Assembly: GCA_003670425.1 (NCBI GenBank)
Contig: QWRL01000013.1
Span: 7,727 to 26,991, forward strand
Length of the DNA stretch: 19,265 nucleotides
Source of the DNA: Chloroflexota bacterium
GTDB lineage: Bacteria > Chloroflexota > Anaerolineae > Anaerolineales > UBA11657
Reading direction: 5' to 3'
The notes beneath the pieces are model-generated. The model was given only the letters and a program-made list of their open reading frames with translations. It did no database searches and was not told the DNA's origin. Positions 1 through 6,813 of the stretch are shown here, piece after piece; position 1 is the first letter of the stretch; every line of letters starts with the position of its first letter. A program made the translations under genes and the position numbers.

Positions 1-62
1 CGCTCTTGCTGCGCGAGCAGCGCCACAAAAAGCAGCGCAAATAGCAGCAGCCGGGCCGGCAA
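1..62 (-). CDS. Partial gene, N-terminus only: signal-peptide-bearing protein of unknown function
   Basis: On the minus strand a TTG codon at 62-60 opens a reading frame that stays open for 20 codons and leaves the window. The encoded start has the shape of a signal peptide: an arginine at residue 4, then a leucine/phenylalanine/alanine-rich hydrophobic stretch at about residues 5-16, then LAQQ, which could be a cleavage region. A TATAAC on the minus strand (93-88) lies about 26 bases upstream and could be its -10 box. The rest of the protein is outside the window, so the function cannot be named; an exported or membrane-anchored protein is the inference. There is no convincing ribosome binding site, and a different start codon is possible. 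Confidence 0.4.
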   Translation of the reverse strand, partial: MPARLLLFALLFVALLAQQE

Positions 63-89
63 CTGAGCTGCTGGTGTAATACCAGCCGT

Positions 90-95
90 TATAAT
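90..95 (+). promoter_or_regulatory. Candidate -10 box TATAAT for the transporter pair
   Basis: TATAAT at 90-95 matches the sigma-70 -10 consensus and lies about 100 bases before the preferred start of the EamA permease. No good -35 hexamer is seen at 16-18 bases spacing. A 6-bp hairpin (70-75 with 81-86) lies just upstream. The same bases read on the other strand give TATAAC, so the site may serve the leftward gene instead, or both. Confidence 0.35.
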
Positions 96-198
96 TGGGC
101 AGCGCAACCGGCAATCTATGCGCGGCGCTTGCGCATGCCCGCGCGAAACTAGCCGGCGCTGCTTTAACTGGCAGCCCATTGCGCAGCCTCCCGCTTAC

Positions 199-1077
199 AT
201 GAAACTAACCGCGTATCTGATGCTTGGTGTCGGACTGTTCTTAATGAGCTGGTCGGCGGTGCTGATGGTTTTGGCGGCGGCGCCCGGCCCGGTAAGCAGC
301 TTCTACCGTCTGCTGATCGGGATGCTGCTGATGGCCGGCCCGTTTGGGCTGCGCGTGCGGGCGCAAGGCTGGCCCACGCGCCGCCAACTGGCGGTGGCAG
401 CGCTGGCGGGTGTTTTCTTTGCGGGCGATATGGCGCTTTGGTCCACCGGTGTGATGCTGGCTGGTGTTGCCAGCCCCACGCTGCTGGCTAATACCGCACC
501 CATTTGGGTGGGCCTGGGCGCGGTGGTATTTTTTCGGGAGCAGCCGCCGGCGCTGTTTTGGGCGGGCTTGGTGCTGGCCTTTGCCGGCACACTTTCGATT
601 CTGGGGCCGGATGTGCTGTTCAACGCCCGCCTGAACTGGGGTGCAGTGCTTGGGCTGGGAGCGGGCTTGTTCTACGCCGGCTATCAACTCATCACGCAAA
701 AAGGGCGCCAAAAGCAGGACACACTCTCATTCTTCTGGCTTTCAGTTTCTGCCAGCACCATCGTTTTGCTGTTTGTAAATCTGGGCTTTGGCTTGCCGCT
801 AGCGGGGTACCCACCCGCCACGTATTATTATTTTTTGTTGATGGGTGTTGTGGTGCAGGTGGGCGGCTACTTGTTGATCAACGCTGCGCAAGGGCGCCTG
901 CCGGCTACGCTGGTGGCCACCACCCTGCTGGTGCAGCCTGTGTTAAGTGCGCTGCAGGCTGCGTGGCTGCTGGACGAGCGCTTTAGTGTGTGGCAGGTGG
1001 CGGGTGGCGCACTGATTGTGTCTGGTGTGCTGCTGGTGCATCTTAGTGCGCGCAATGGCGTTGTGGTGGCTGCATAA
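199..1077 (+). CDS. DMT superfamily permease with two EamA domains
   Basis: This 292-residue protein is an inner-membrane transporter of the drug/metabolite transporter superfamily. It is almost entirely hydrophobic, with about ten predicted helices arranged as two EamA-type repeats (roughly residues 5-140 and 150-285). Family landmarks include the start of the first repeat (SSFYRLLIG) and the late segment LLVQPVLSALQAAWLLDER, typical of the second repeat. The frame is open back to an ATG at 118, but the extra 27 residues are Cys/Arg-rich and unlike a family N-terminus. The ATG at 199 puts the first helix right after the start, as is usual. Neither start has a clear Shine-Dalgarno. The substrate cannot be told from sequence; EamA proteins move amino acids, nucleosides or other metabolites. 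An MFS permease gene follows after one base, so the two are probably cotranscribed. Confidence 0.85.
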   Translation: MKLTAYLMLGVGLFLMSWSAVLMVLAAAPGPVSSFYRLLIGMLLMAGPFGLRVRAQGWPTRRQLAVAALAGVFFAGDMALWSTGVMLAGVASPTLLANTAPIWVGLGAVVFFREQPPALFWAGLVLAFAGTLSILGPDVLFNARLNWGAVLGLGAGLFYAGYQLITQKGRQKQDTLSFFWLSVSASTIVLLFVNLGFGLPLAGYPPATYYYFLLMGVVVQVGGYLLINAAQGRLPATLVATTLLVQPVLSALQAAWLLDERFSVWQVAGGALIVSGVLLVHLSARNGVVVAA

Positions 1078-1078
1078 G

Positions 1079-2440
1079 ATGCTTGGCAGCATCTGGGCCC
1101 AAATGCGCGCCAACCCGCTGCTGCGCCACCTGTTGCAGGTGGATGCGGTTGTGCCGCCCCGCCCCGCGCACGCCGTGGCAGCGGAGGTGGAGCGCAACTA
1201 CAAATGGAACTTCACCGTCAACGCAGCTGATGGCGCCCTGTTTTTTTTGGGGCGCAGCTTTATGAGCGCGAGCACACTGGTGCCGCTCTTCATCAGCAAG
1301 CTCACCACTGCGCCGCTGGCTTTGGGTCTGGCAGCCGTCATTACGCAGAGCGCGTGGTTTCTGCCACAACTCTTCATGGCAAACTTAACGCAGCGCCTGC
1401 CGCGCAAGAAGCCGCTAGTGGTGTGGCTGGGCTTGTTTTCAGAGCGCCTGCCGCTGTTGCTGCTGGCGGCCGCGCCACTACTGGCGCTGCGCGCACCGCG
1501 CACGGCACTGTTTCTTTTTATGCTGGCGCTGGCCTGGCATCATGTGGGCGCGGGCGTGATTGCCACCGCCTGGCAGGAATTGGTGGAGCGCTGCTTTCCA
1601 GTTGACCGGCGCGGATTTTTCCTTGGCTTCACGTCCTTTGCGGGCACCGGCACCGGCTTGCTGGGCGCCGGGCTGTGCACGTGGATTTTGGTGCGCTTCG
1701 CCTTTCCGCTCAACTTCTTCTACATTTTTTGCATCGCTGCCGGCTGCAATGTGGTTTGTGTGTTTCTGCTGGCACTTACCCGTGAACCGCTGCCTGCAGC
1801 GGCGCCGGTGCGCCGTACGCATGCCGAGTTCTGGTCTTCGCTGCCGCGCATCCTGCGCGTGGAGCACAACTTCCGGCGCTTCCTGCTGGCGCGCATGCTG
1901 CTGGCATTTGGTGACTTGGGTTTGGGTTTTGTGCTGGTGGCAATGGTGCAGCGCCTGCATGTGCCGGACAGCACCGCGGGCATCTACACCGCACTGATGC
2001 TGGCGGGCACCGCTGTGTCCAATCTCGCTTCCGGCTGGCTGGCGGACCATTACGGCCACAAATTTTCATTGGAGACGGCGGCCCTCGCTGGCGTGCTGGC
2101 TTACAGCCTGGCCGTGTGGGCGCCGGGCTTGATGTGGAGTTACGTTGCGTTTGCGCTGCTGGGTTATGGCATTGGCGCCATGGTGGTTTCCGGAACACTG
2201 GTGGTGCTGGAGCTGGGCGAATCCGGCGAGCGCAGCACCTATATTGGTTTGTGGAATACGAGCGTGGGTGTGGCTGCAGCCACTGCGCCGCTGCTGGGTG
2301 CGGCCCTTGCCTATCTGGGCTACGGCGTTGTGTTTGCGGTCGGCGCGGCCTTCAACCTGCTGGCGCTGCTGGCGCTGCACTGGTGGGTGCAGGATCCGCG
2401 CAGCCTGCCGGCGCCTGCCAGTGCGCGCATTGATGAATGA
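1079..2440 (+). CDS. MFS transporter
   Basis: This 453-residue protein is a major facilitator superfamily permease with about twelve hydrophobic segments. A motif-A-like loop (GWLADHYGHK, about residues 319-328) lies between two helices in the second half, where a conserved G-x-L-x-D-x-x-G-x-K/R loop is expected. The soluble N-terminus is about 40 residues long, with VERNYKWNFTVN just before the first helix. The start is uncertain: ATG 1079 follows the upstream stop by one base and is preferred, but ATG 1055 (overlapping the upstream gene) and ATG 1103 are possible. The stop TGA abuts the stop of the convergent serine hydrolase gene with no bases between. The substrate is not deducible; export of a small molecule is a guess supported only by its pairing with an EamA permease. 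Confidence 0.82.
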   Translation: MLGSIWAQMRANPLLRHLLQVDAVVPPRPAHAVAAEVERNYKWNFTVNAADGALFFLGRSFMSASTLVPLFISKLTTAPLALGLAAVITQSAWFLPQLFMANLTQRLPRKKPLVVWLGLFSERLPLLLLAAAPLLALRAPRTALFLFMLALAWHHVGAGVIATAWQELVERCFPVDRRGFFLGFTSFAGTGTGLLGAGLCTWILVRFAFPLNFFYIFCIAAGCNVVCVFLLALTREPLPAAAPVRRTHAEFWSSLPRILRVEHNFRRFLLARMLLAFGDLGLGFVLVAMVQRLHVPDSTAGIYTALMLAGTAVSNLASGWLADHYGHKFSLETAALAGVLAYSLAVWAPGLMWSYVAFALLGYGIGAMVVSGTLVVLELGESGERSTYIGLWNTSVGVAAATAPLLGAALAYLGYGVVFAVGAAFNLLALLALHWWVQDPRSLPAPASARIDE

Positions 2441-3877
2441 CTAGTGATTGAAGAAGGTGTACACCATGCGTGAGATGTTGGCGACGAGCGGCGCCGTGCG
2501 CTGCCACTCCAGATAACCCTCGCGCCACAAGTAAACCACCAGCACATAGTCGCCGGCGGGCGAGAATACAATGCCGGCATCGCCGATGGTGTCGCCCTCG
2601 CTGAAGCCGTGCTTGTGCGCCACCACGCTGCCCTCCGGCACACCGGCTTCAATCAGCGTGGCAATGTCGTTGCGCTTCAGCAGGTCAACTATCGCGGTGC
2701 ATTCGGCCTGCGTAATCTGGCCGGGGAACACCAGTGGCAAGACACCGCCGCCATTGCTGGCGCACTGGTACAGGCCCGTCATCAAGACCGCCATGTCCGC
2801 CGGCGTCGTTTGCATGTACGGATCCGGATACGTGTTGAAATCTGTGCGCTGGTTGGCGGGCGTGTTAATCTTTGGCGGCGGATCCCGCTGGTCAAAGTAG
2901 CCGGCCATAAAAGTATTTTGCAAGCCCAGCTGGCGCATGTGGCCAGTGAGGTTTTCGGCGCCGCGCTGCATCTCACCGTCGCCCAACTCCATCAACAAAA
3001 TATTGGCATGCACGTTGGATGACTTGACGATTGTGCCCTCGATCACGGTAATCTCGTCCAGCACCGGGTCGGCGTCGAGGCGCCGGTAGGTGTCGATGAG
3101 AATCGGCACTTTCATCATGCTCATGCCGGCATAGGCCACATCTGGATTCAGGCTCAGCTCGGCGCCGGTCTTCAAATCCAGCACCACCATGCTCAGCAGG
3201 CCGTCGAAGCCGGCTTGGCGCACATAATCCTGCGCCAGCTGGCCCAGCGTTTGCATGGTGGGCGCAACTTGTGACACGGGCGCAATTGTGAGTGCGGCGC
3301 GGCGGTTGTCCGGCACGCGCAGTGCCATGTCAATCACAGTCATGGAAGACTCAACATCCAGCGCATAACCGGGCCGTCCGTCGCTGATGTTGAAGGTGCC
3401 GATGTCCGCAACGGGCGCCGCGGGCGCAAGGTCGTAGCGTGTGGCAGTGTCCAGCAGTATTGTGCGCAGCTGCGCCGGCGAGTATTCGAGTGCCAGCGGC
3501 ACATTAAAGCCGCTCACGGGCCGCTGCCAGAGATCATCCCAAAACGCAGACCAGAAGTTGGCGCCAGTGCGGTAGGTTTCGGCCTGCGCCAGCATCGCGT
3601 CAGTGTCGAGGCGCAGGCTGATCTGCGCGGGGTCAAGCAGCAGCGTCTGGTCGATGTAGTGCAGCTCCACCGGTGCGCTGTAGGCTGTGCGCAGCAGCGC
3701 GGCCGCCTGCTCCGGCGCCAGGTTTCCCACGGGCAGCCCGGCCATGATGGTGCCCGGCGCAAGCGCGCTGCGCGCACCCTGAAAGCCCACCAATTCCAGC
3801 AGCAGCGCACCAATGGCAACCAGCATGCACAGAATTGTGAGCCACTCGTAGAGTGTGGAGTTGGCGCGCGCGTTCAC
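2441..3877 (-). CDS. Membrane-anchored serine hydrolase, class A beta-lactamase fold with VanW-type N-terminal domain
   Basis: This 478-residue protein has a short cytoplasmic N-terminus, one membrane helix (about residues 12-33) and a large extracytoplasmic part. Residues about 40-200 resemble the putative peptidoglycan-binding domain in front of VanW/YoaR proteins: APGTIMAGLPVGNL followed by repeated LDxxxISLRLD-type strands. Residues about 215-475 are a beta-lactamase/penicillin-binding-like domain. The nucleophile motif SMMK gives Ser253 and Lys256. A second motif SSN (286-288) takes the place of SDN, and TTPADM (357-362) is family-typical. The third motif reads KHG (422-424) instead of KTG. 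A cell-wall enzyme (carboxypeptidase or esterase-like) seems likelier than antibiotic resistance, but this is inference. The start is GTG (3877) with a weak ribosome site; an extended -10 box TGCTATACT lies just upstream. Confidence 0.8.
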   Translation of the reverse strand: MNARANSTLYEWLTILCMLVAIGALLLELVGFQGARSALAPGTIMAGLPVGNLAPEQAAALLRTAYSAPVELHYIDQTLLLDPAQISLRLDTDAMLAQAETYRTGANFWSAFWDDLWQRPVSGFNVPLALEYSPAQLRTILLDTATRYDLAPAAPVADIGTFNISDGRPGYALDVESSMTVIDMALRVPDNRRAALTIAPVSQVAPTMQTLGQLAQDYVRQAGFDGLLSMVVLDLKTGAELSLNPDVAYAGMSMMKVPILIDTYRRLDADPVLDEITVIEGTIVKSSNVHANILLMELGDGEMQRGAENLTGHMRQLGLQNTFMAGYFDQRDPPPKINTPANQRTDFNTYPDPYMQTTPADMAVLMTGLYQCASNGGGVLPLVFPGQITQAECTAIVDLLKRNDIATLIEAGVPEGSVVAHKHGFSEGDTIGDAGIVFSPAGDYVLVVYLWREGYLEWQRTAPLVANISRMVYTFFNH

Positions 3878-3896
3878 TTCGAGCTGGCTGAAAAAA

Positions 3897-3905
3897 AGTA
3901 TAGCA
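3897..3905 (-). promoter_or_regulatory. Extended -10 promoter for the serine hydrolase gene
   Basis: Read on the minus strand, 3905-3897 is TGCTATACT, an extended -10 element (TG, one base, TATACT). It is about 20 bases before the GTG start at 3877, which implies a very short leader. No good -35 is visible, as is common for extended -10 promoters. It lies only 16 bases from the -35 of the divergent promoter. Confidence 0.4.
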
Positions 3906-3920
3906 TGCAGTGCGCAGCGG

Positions 3921-3950
3921 TTGACGCACTGCCTAGCGCAGCCATATACT
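3921..3950 (+). promoter_or_regulatory. Sigma-70-type promoter for the SCP2 / membrane protein genes
   Basis: TTGACG (3921-3926) and TATACT (3945-3950) are separated by 18 bases, each differing from the consensus hexamer at one position. Transcription would begin near 3957, leaving a leader of about 26 bases before the ATG at 3983. This is the best -35/-10 pair seen in the window. Confidence 0.65.
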
Positions 3951-3982
3951 ACGGTTCACACAGGTCGCTGAGAAACACCGTC

Positions 3983-4315
3983 ATGCCACCACTTGTAGAA
4001 AATGTGCAGCAGATTTTTGAGCGGATGCCCGCGCATTTTGTGGCGGAGAAAGCCGGCTCAATCAACGCCGTGATTGAAATGGATTTGACGGGCGAGCAAG
4101 GCGGCCAGTGGCAGCTGCTGATTGCAGACGGCGCGCTGGTGGTGCAAAGCGGCAGCCATCCCAGCCCGAATATGACCATGACCCTGTCTGCCGCAGACTG
4201 GATCAAGGTGGTGAATGGAGATGCGAATGCGATGGCGCTGTTCATGGGCGGCAAAATTAAGGTCAAAGGCGACATGTCGCTGGCGATGAAGATGCAAAAC
4301 TTTTTCAAGTTCTAG
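3983..4315 (+). CDS. SCP2 sterol-binding domain protein
   Basis: This 110-residue protein consists of one SCP2 (sterol carrier protein 2) domain, the usual size for bacterial stand-alone members. Recognisable pieces are the beta strand with INAVIEMDLTGEQGGQW, the strand MTMTLSAADWIKVVNGDANAMALFMGG (about residues 65-91), and the signature end GKIKVKGDMSLAMKM before the C-terminal FF. The fold has a hydrophobic tunnel that binds lipids or acyl groups; the ligand of such bacterial proteins is mostly unknown. The open frame extends back to 3659 across the divergent gene, but ATG 3983 matches the domain boundary and follows a good promoter. A small membrane protein gene begins three bases after the stop, which suggests translational coupling. 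Confidence 0.85.
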   Translation: MPPLVENVQQIFERMPAHFVAEKAGSINAVIEMDLTGEQGGQWQLLIADGALVVQSGSHPSPNMTMTLSAADWIKVVNGDANAMALFMGGKIKVKGDMSLAMKMQNFFKF

Positions 4316-4318
4316 CTG

Positions 4319-4615
4319 ATGGACCGGCATCAGCTGCGCCTGAACCAGGCGAGTGGCATTGTTGTGGCGCTGGTAGGCGCGCTAATGACGGCAAACTTTT
4401 GGCCGCCTGTGCGGGCGCTGCTTGGCGGCTGGCCCGGCGCAATTATGTGGGGCGTGGCAATTGGCGCATTGGCCGGCTCGGCTGGCGAGTTGCATGTGCT
4501 GGGGCGCTTCTTCACGCGCACGGATAACCGCTCACTAAACACGCTGGCTGGCTTGGCGGTGCCGTTGGGTGTGGGGCTGTTGTTGGCAGCGGCCGTCAGC
4601 GCAGCGCGCCAATAG
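4319..4615 (+). CDS. Small membrane protein, about three helices, function unknown
   Basis: This 98-residue protein is not recognised as a named family. Hydrophobic segments at about residues 11-28, 40-58 and 76-96 suggest three membrane helices. The loop between the second and third (about 59-75, with RFFTRTDNR) is positively charged and probably cytoplasmic. The ATG lies three bases after the stop of the SCP2 gene, so the two are very likely one transcript and may act together at the membrane. A GC-only hairpin (4604-4609 with 4615-4620) covers the stop codon but has no T-run, so it is not called as a terminator. Confidence 0.65.
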   Translation: MDRHQLRLNQASGIVVALVGALMTANFWPPVRALLGGWPGAIMWGVAIGALAGSAGELHVLGRFFTRTDNRSLNTLAGLAVPLGVGLLLAAAVSAARQ

Positions 4616-4631
4616 CGCGCAAAGTCCGCGA

Positions 4632-4637
4632 TACAAT
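4632..4637 (+). promoter_or_regulatory. Candidate -10 box TACAAT for thioredoxin
   Basis: TACAAT at 4632-4637 is one base from the -10 consensus and 20 bases before the trxA start. Transcription from it would begin around 4644, just ahead of the ribosome binding site GGAG (4648-4651). No -35 match was found, so trxA may simply be read from the upstream promoter. Confidence 0.35.
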
Positions 4638-4656
4638 CCTAGCAAACGGAGAAAAA

Positions 4657-4995
4657 ATGTCCAGTTCAGAAGTAATTCATTTGACCGATGCGGCGTTTGA
4701 CGCTGCAGTGTTGAAATCCACGGTGCCGGTGCTGGTGGATTTTTGGGCGCCATGGTGCGGGCCCTGCCGGCAGATTGCCCCCATTCTCGATGCGCTGGCC
4801 ACCAAGTACGACGGCAAAATAATTGTGGCCAAGGTAAATGTGGACGAGCAACAGCAATATGCGGGGCAGTACGGCATCCAAAGTATTCCCGCGCTGTTGT
4901 TCTTTAAGAATGGCAAGGTGGTGGATAAAATAGTGGGTGCCAGCCCGGCCAAAATGTATGAACAAAAGGTGGAGGCTGTGCTGACGGCGGCATAA
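4657..4995 (+). CDS. trxA: Thioredoxin
   Basis: This 112-residue protein has the full thioredoxin fold and usual length. The redox-active site WCGPC is at residues 33-37 (Cys34 and Cys37). The buried aspartate (Asp28 in LVDFW) and the cis-proline (Pro78 in QSIPAL) are present, followed by the conserved FFKNGK strand. It is a cytoplasmic dithiol reductant for ribonucleotide reductase and other target proteins. The start is well supported by GGAG (4648-4651) with five bases of spacing. It follows the small membrane protein gene by 41 bases and is followed by the pyrG leader; the only terminator after it is the one at 5087-5133. Confidence 0.95.
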   Translation: MSSSEVIHLTDAAFDAAVLKSTVPVLVDFWAPWCGPCRQIAPILDALATKYDGKIIVAKVNVDEQQQYAGQYGIQSIPALLFFKNGKVVDKIVGASPAKMYEQKVEAVLTAA

Positions 4996-5016
4996 GACCC
5001 GCCCGCGCGGAGCGCA

Positions 5017-5025
5017 TGGTATACT
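5017..5025 (+). promoter_or_regulatory. Extended -10 promoter for pyrG
   Basis: TGGTATACT at 5017-5025 is an extended -10 element (TG, one base, TATACT). The predicted transcription start is near 5031-5034, at or just before the run GTGGGG (5033-5038). There is no clear -35. It is needed because the terminator at 5087-5133 leaves only 27 bases before pyrG, too little for a promoter downstream of it. Confidence 0.5.
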
Positions 5026-5086
5026 GCGCGCCGTGGGGCGCACAGTAGTGCATTTGCAAAACATAACGGGCAGCAAAATGTCCGCA

Positions 5087-5133
5087 GCACAGTGGGGAGA
5101 GCAAAACCAACAGCTCTCCCCACTGCGCTTTTT
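5087..5133 (+). terminator. Strong intrinsic terminator in the pyrG leader, probable attenuator
   Basis: The arms 5090-5102 and 5113-5125 pair perfectly over 13 bp, around a 10-base loop. One mismatch and two more pairs (5087-5088 with 5127-5128) extend the stem, and TTTTT follows at 5129-5133. It ends 27 bases before the pyrG start, so it sits inside the pyrG transcript if the promoter at 5017-5025 is real. It would also end trxA transcripts. pyrG of Bacillus is controlled by a leader terminator that responds to CTP, which is the model suggested here. Confidence 0.85.
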
Positions 5134-5160
5134 AAGCCCATTGCGGGCGGTACGCGCAGC

Positions 5161-6813
5161 ATGACAAAATTCATCCTGGTGACGGGCGGCGTTGTGAGCT
5201 CTGTGGGCAAGGGCATTGTGGTGGCCGCCATGGGCCGCATGCTCAAAGAGCGCGGGGTTAGCGTCTCTGTGCAGAAGCTGGACCCGTACATCAACGTGGA
5301 TCCCGGCACCATGTCCCCGTACCAGCACGGCGAGGTATTCGTAACCGATGACGGGGCGGAGACCGACCTTGACCTTGGGCACTACGAGCGCTTCATTGAC
5401 ATCAATCTGCGGCGCGTGTGCAATGTAACCACCGGCCAGATTTACTCTGAAGTGATTGGCGCAGAGCGCCGTGGCGACTATCTGGGCGGCACCATTCAGG
5501 TGATCCCGCATATTACAAATGAGATCAAGCGCCGCATCGGGCTGGTGGCAGCGGAGACCGGCGCTGCCGTGGTGCTGGTGGAAGTGGGCGGCACAGTTGG
5601 CGATATTGAGAGCCTGCCATTTTTGGAGGCACTGCGCCAGATGCGCAATGATGTGGGGCGCGCCAACACGCTGTATGTGCATGTGACGTGGCTGCCGCAT
5701 ATTGGCGCCACCGGCGAGTTGAAGACCAAGCCCACGCAGCATTCGGCGCGCGAGCTGCGCTCCATCGGCATTACGCCGGATGTGATTGTGGCGCGTGCCG
5801 ATCACCCCATCAGCGTGGAACTATGCGACAAAATTGCGCTGTTCTGCGATGTGCCCAAAGCGGCAGTGTTCCCGCTGCCCACCGCCACCTCGCTTTACGA
5901 GGTGCCGCTGCAGCTGGATGAGCAAGGCCTGGGCAGCCTGCTGGTGGAGCGGCTTGGCCTTGCTGAAGGCACGCACGCCCCGGACTGGGGCACGTGGCAA
6001 ACCATGATCACGCATATGCGCCGCAGCAAGCCGGGCGTGCGCGTGGCGGTGGTGGGCAAGTATGTGGAGCTGGAGGATGCGTACATCAGCGTGCGCGAGG
6101 CACTGCGTCATGCGGGCATGGCCAACGAGCGTGAGCTGCATCTGGATTGGGTGCAGGCGGGCGACTTGGAAAAGGGCCGCAACTGGGAGGCGCTGCACAA
6201 CTGTGACGGCATTGTGGTGCCGGGCGGATTTGGCGAGCGCGGCATAGAGGGAAAAATACTTGCGGCAAATTGGGCGCGCGAAAAGCGCATCCCGTACCTG
6301 GGGCTGTGCCTGGGCATGCAGGTGATGTGCGTGGAGTTTGCACGTTTTGCGCTGGGGGCGGAGGATGCCAACTCCACTGAGTTTGATGCTGCAACGGACC
6401 ACCCCGTGATAGACCTGATGCCCGACCAGCGCGGACTGAACAAAATGGGCGGCACAATGCGCCTCGGTGTGTATCCGTGCCGGCTGCTGCCGGGCACGGT
6501 GGCAGCGCGCGCCTATGAAGTTGAGAATGGCAACGAAGTACTGGAGCGCCACCGCCATCGCTTCGAATTCAACAACCACTATCGCGAGGAGCTCAGCCAG
6601 CATGGGCTGGTGTTCTCCGGAGTATCACCAGACGATCAACTTGTGGAGATAGCAGAGTTGGCCGGGCACCCATTCATGCTGGGCAGCCAGTTTCACCCGG
6701 AGTTCCTCTCGCGTCCCAATCAGCCGCACCCGCTATTCCGCGCATTCATTGCGGCGGCGGCAGCGTTTGCCAACGAGCGCGCCGCCCAGCCGCCGAGCAC
6801 TGCCGCTGCCTAA
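5161..6813 (+). CDS. pyrG: CTP synthase (glutamine-hydrolysing)
   Basis: This 550-residue enzyme converts UTP to CTP using ATP and ammonia released from glutamine, the last step of pyrimidine nucleotide synthesis. The N-terminal synthase domain (about residues 1-270) starts with the P-loop-like TGGVVSSVGKG (8-18) and includes KLDPYINVDPGTMSPYQHGEVF. The C-terminal class I glutamine amidotransferase domain (about 295-535) has the nucleophile elbow GLCLGMQ with Cys383, and the FHPEF motif with His512 and Glu514. The length is normal for the family. The frame is open further upstream from a GTG at 5092, but that extension runs through the terminator hairpin; ATG 5161 begins exactly at the conserved MTKFILVTGG. 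The ribosome site is weak. Regulation is probably through the leader terminator. Confidence 0.97.
   Translation: MTKFILVTGGVVSSVGKGIVVAAMGRMLKERGVSVSVQKLDPYINVDPGTMSPYQHGEVFVTDDGAETDLDLGHYERFIDINLRRVCNVTTGQIYSEVIGAERRGDYLGGTIQVIPHITNEIKRRIGLVAAETGAAVVLVEVGGTVGDIESLPFLEALRQMRNDVGRANTLYVHVTWLPHIGATGELKTKPTQHSARELRSIGITPDVIVARADHPISVELCDKIALFCDVPKAAVFPLPTATSLYEVPLQLDEQGLGSLLVERLGLAEGTHAPDWGTWQTMITHMRRSKPGVRVAVVGKYVELEDAYISVREALRHAGMANERELHLDWVQAGDLEKGRNWEALHNCDGIVVPGGFGERGIEGKILAANWAREKRIPYLGLCLGMQVMCVEFARFALGAEDANSTEFDAATDHPVIDLMPDQRGLNKMGGTMRLGVYPCRLLPGTVAARAYEVENGNEVLERHRHRFEFNNHYREELSQHGLVFSGVSPDDQLVEIAELAGHPFMLGSQFHPEFLSRPNQPHPLFRAFIAAAAAFANERAAQPPSTAAA

Noticed and set aside
118..198. ATG 118 as the start of the EamA permease.
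   Set aside because: The added 27 residues are Cys/Arg/Pro-rich and not family-like; ATG 199 leads directly into the first helix.
3659..3982. The upstream-open part of the SCP2 frame as a longer N-terminus.
   Set aside because: It runs antisense through the serine hydrolase gene and both promoters; the domain begins at 3983.
4604..4620. GC-only hairpin at the end of the small membrane protein gene as a terminator.
   Set aside because: No T-run follows, and trxA begins soon after; it is likely only a GC-rich palindrome.
5092..5160. GTG 5092 as an earlier start of pyrG, adding 23 residues.
   Set aside because: The extension is encoded by the terminator hairpin and T-run; the conserved family start is at 5161.
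4666..5805. A 379-codon open frame on the minus strand opposite trxA and pyrG.
   Set aside because: It is antisense to two certain genes and to the terminator, with shadow-like composition and no recognisable family.
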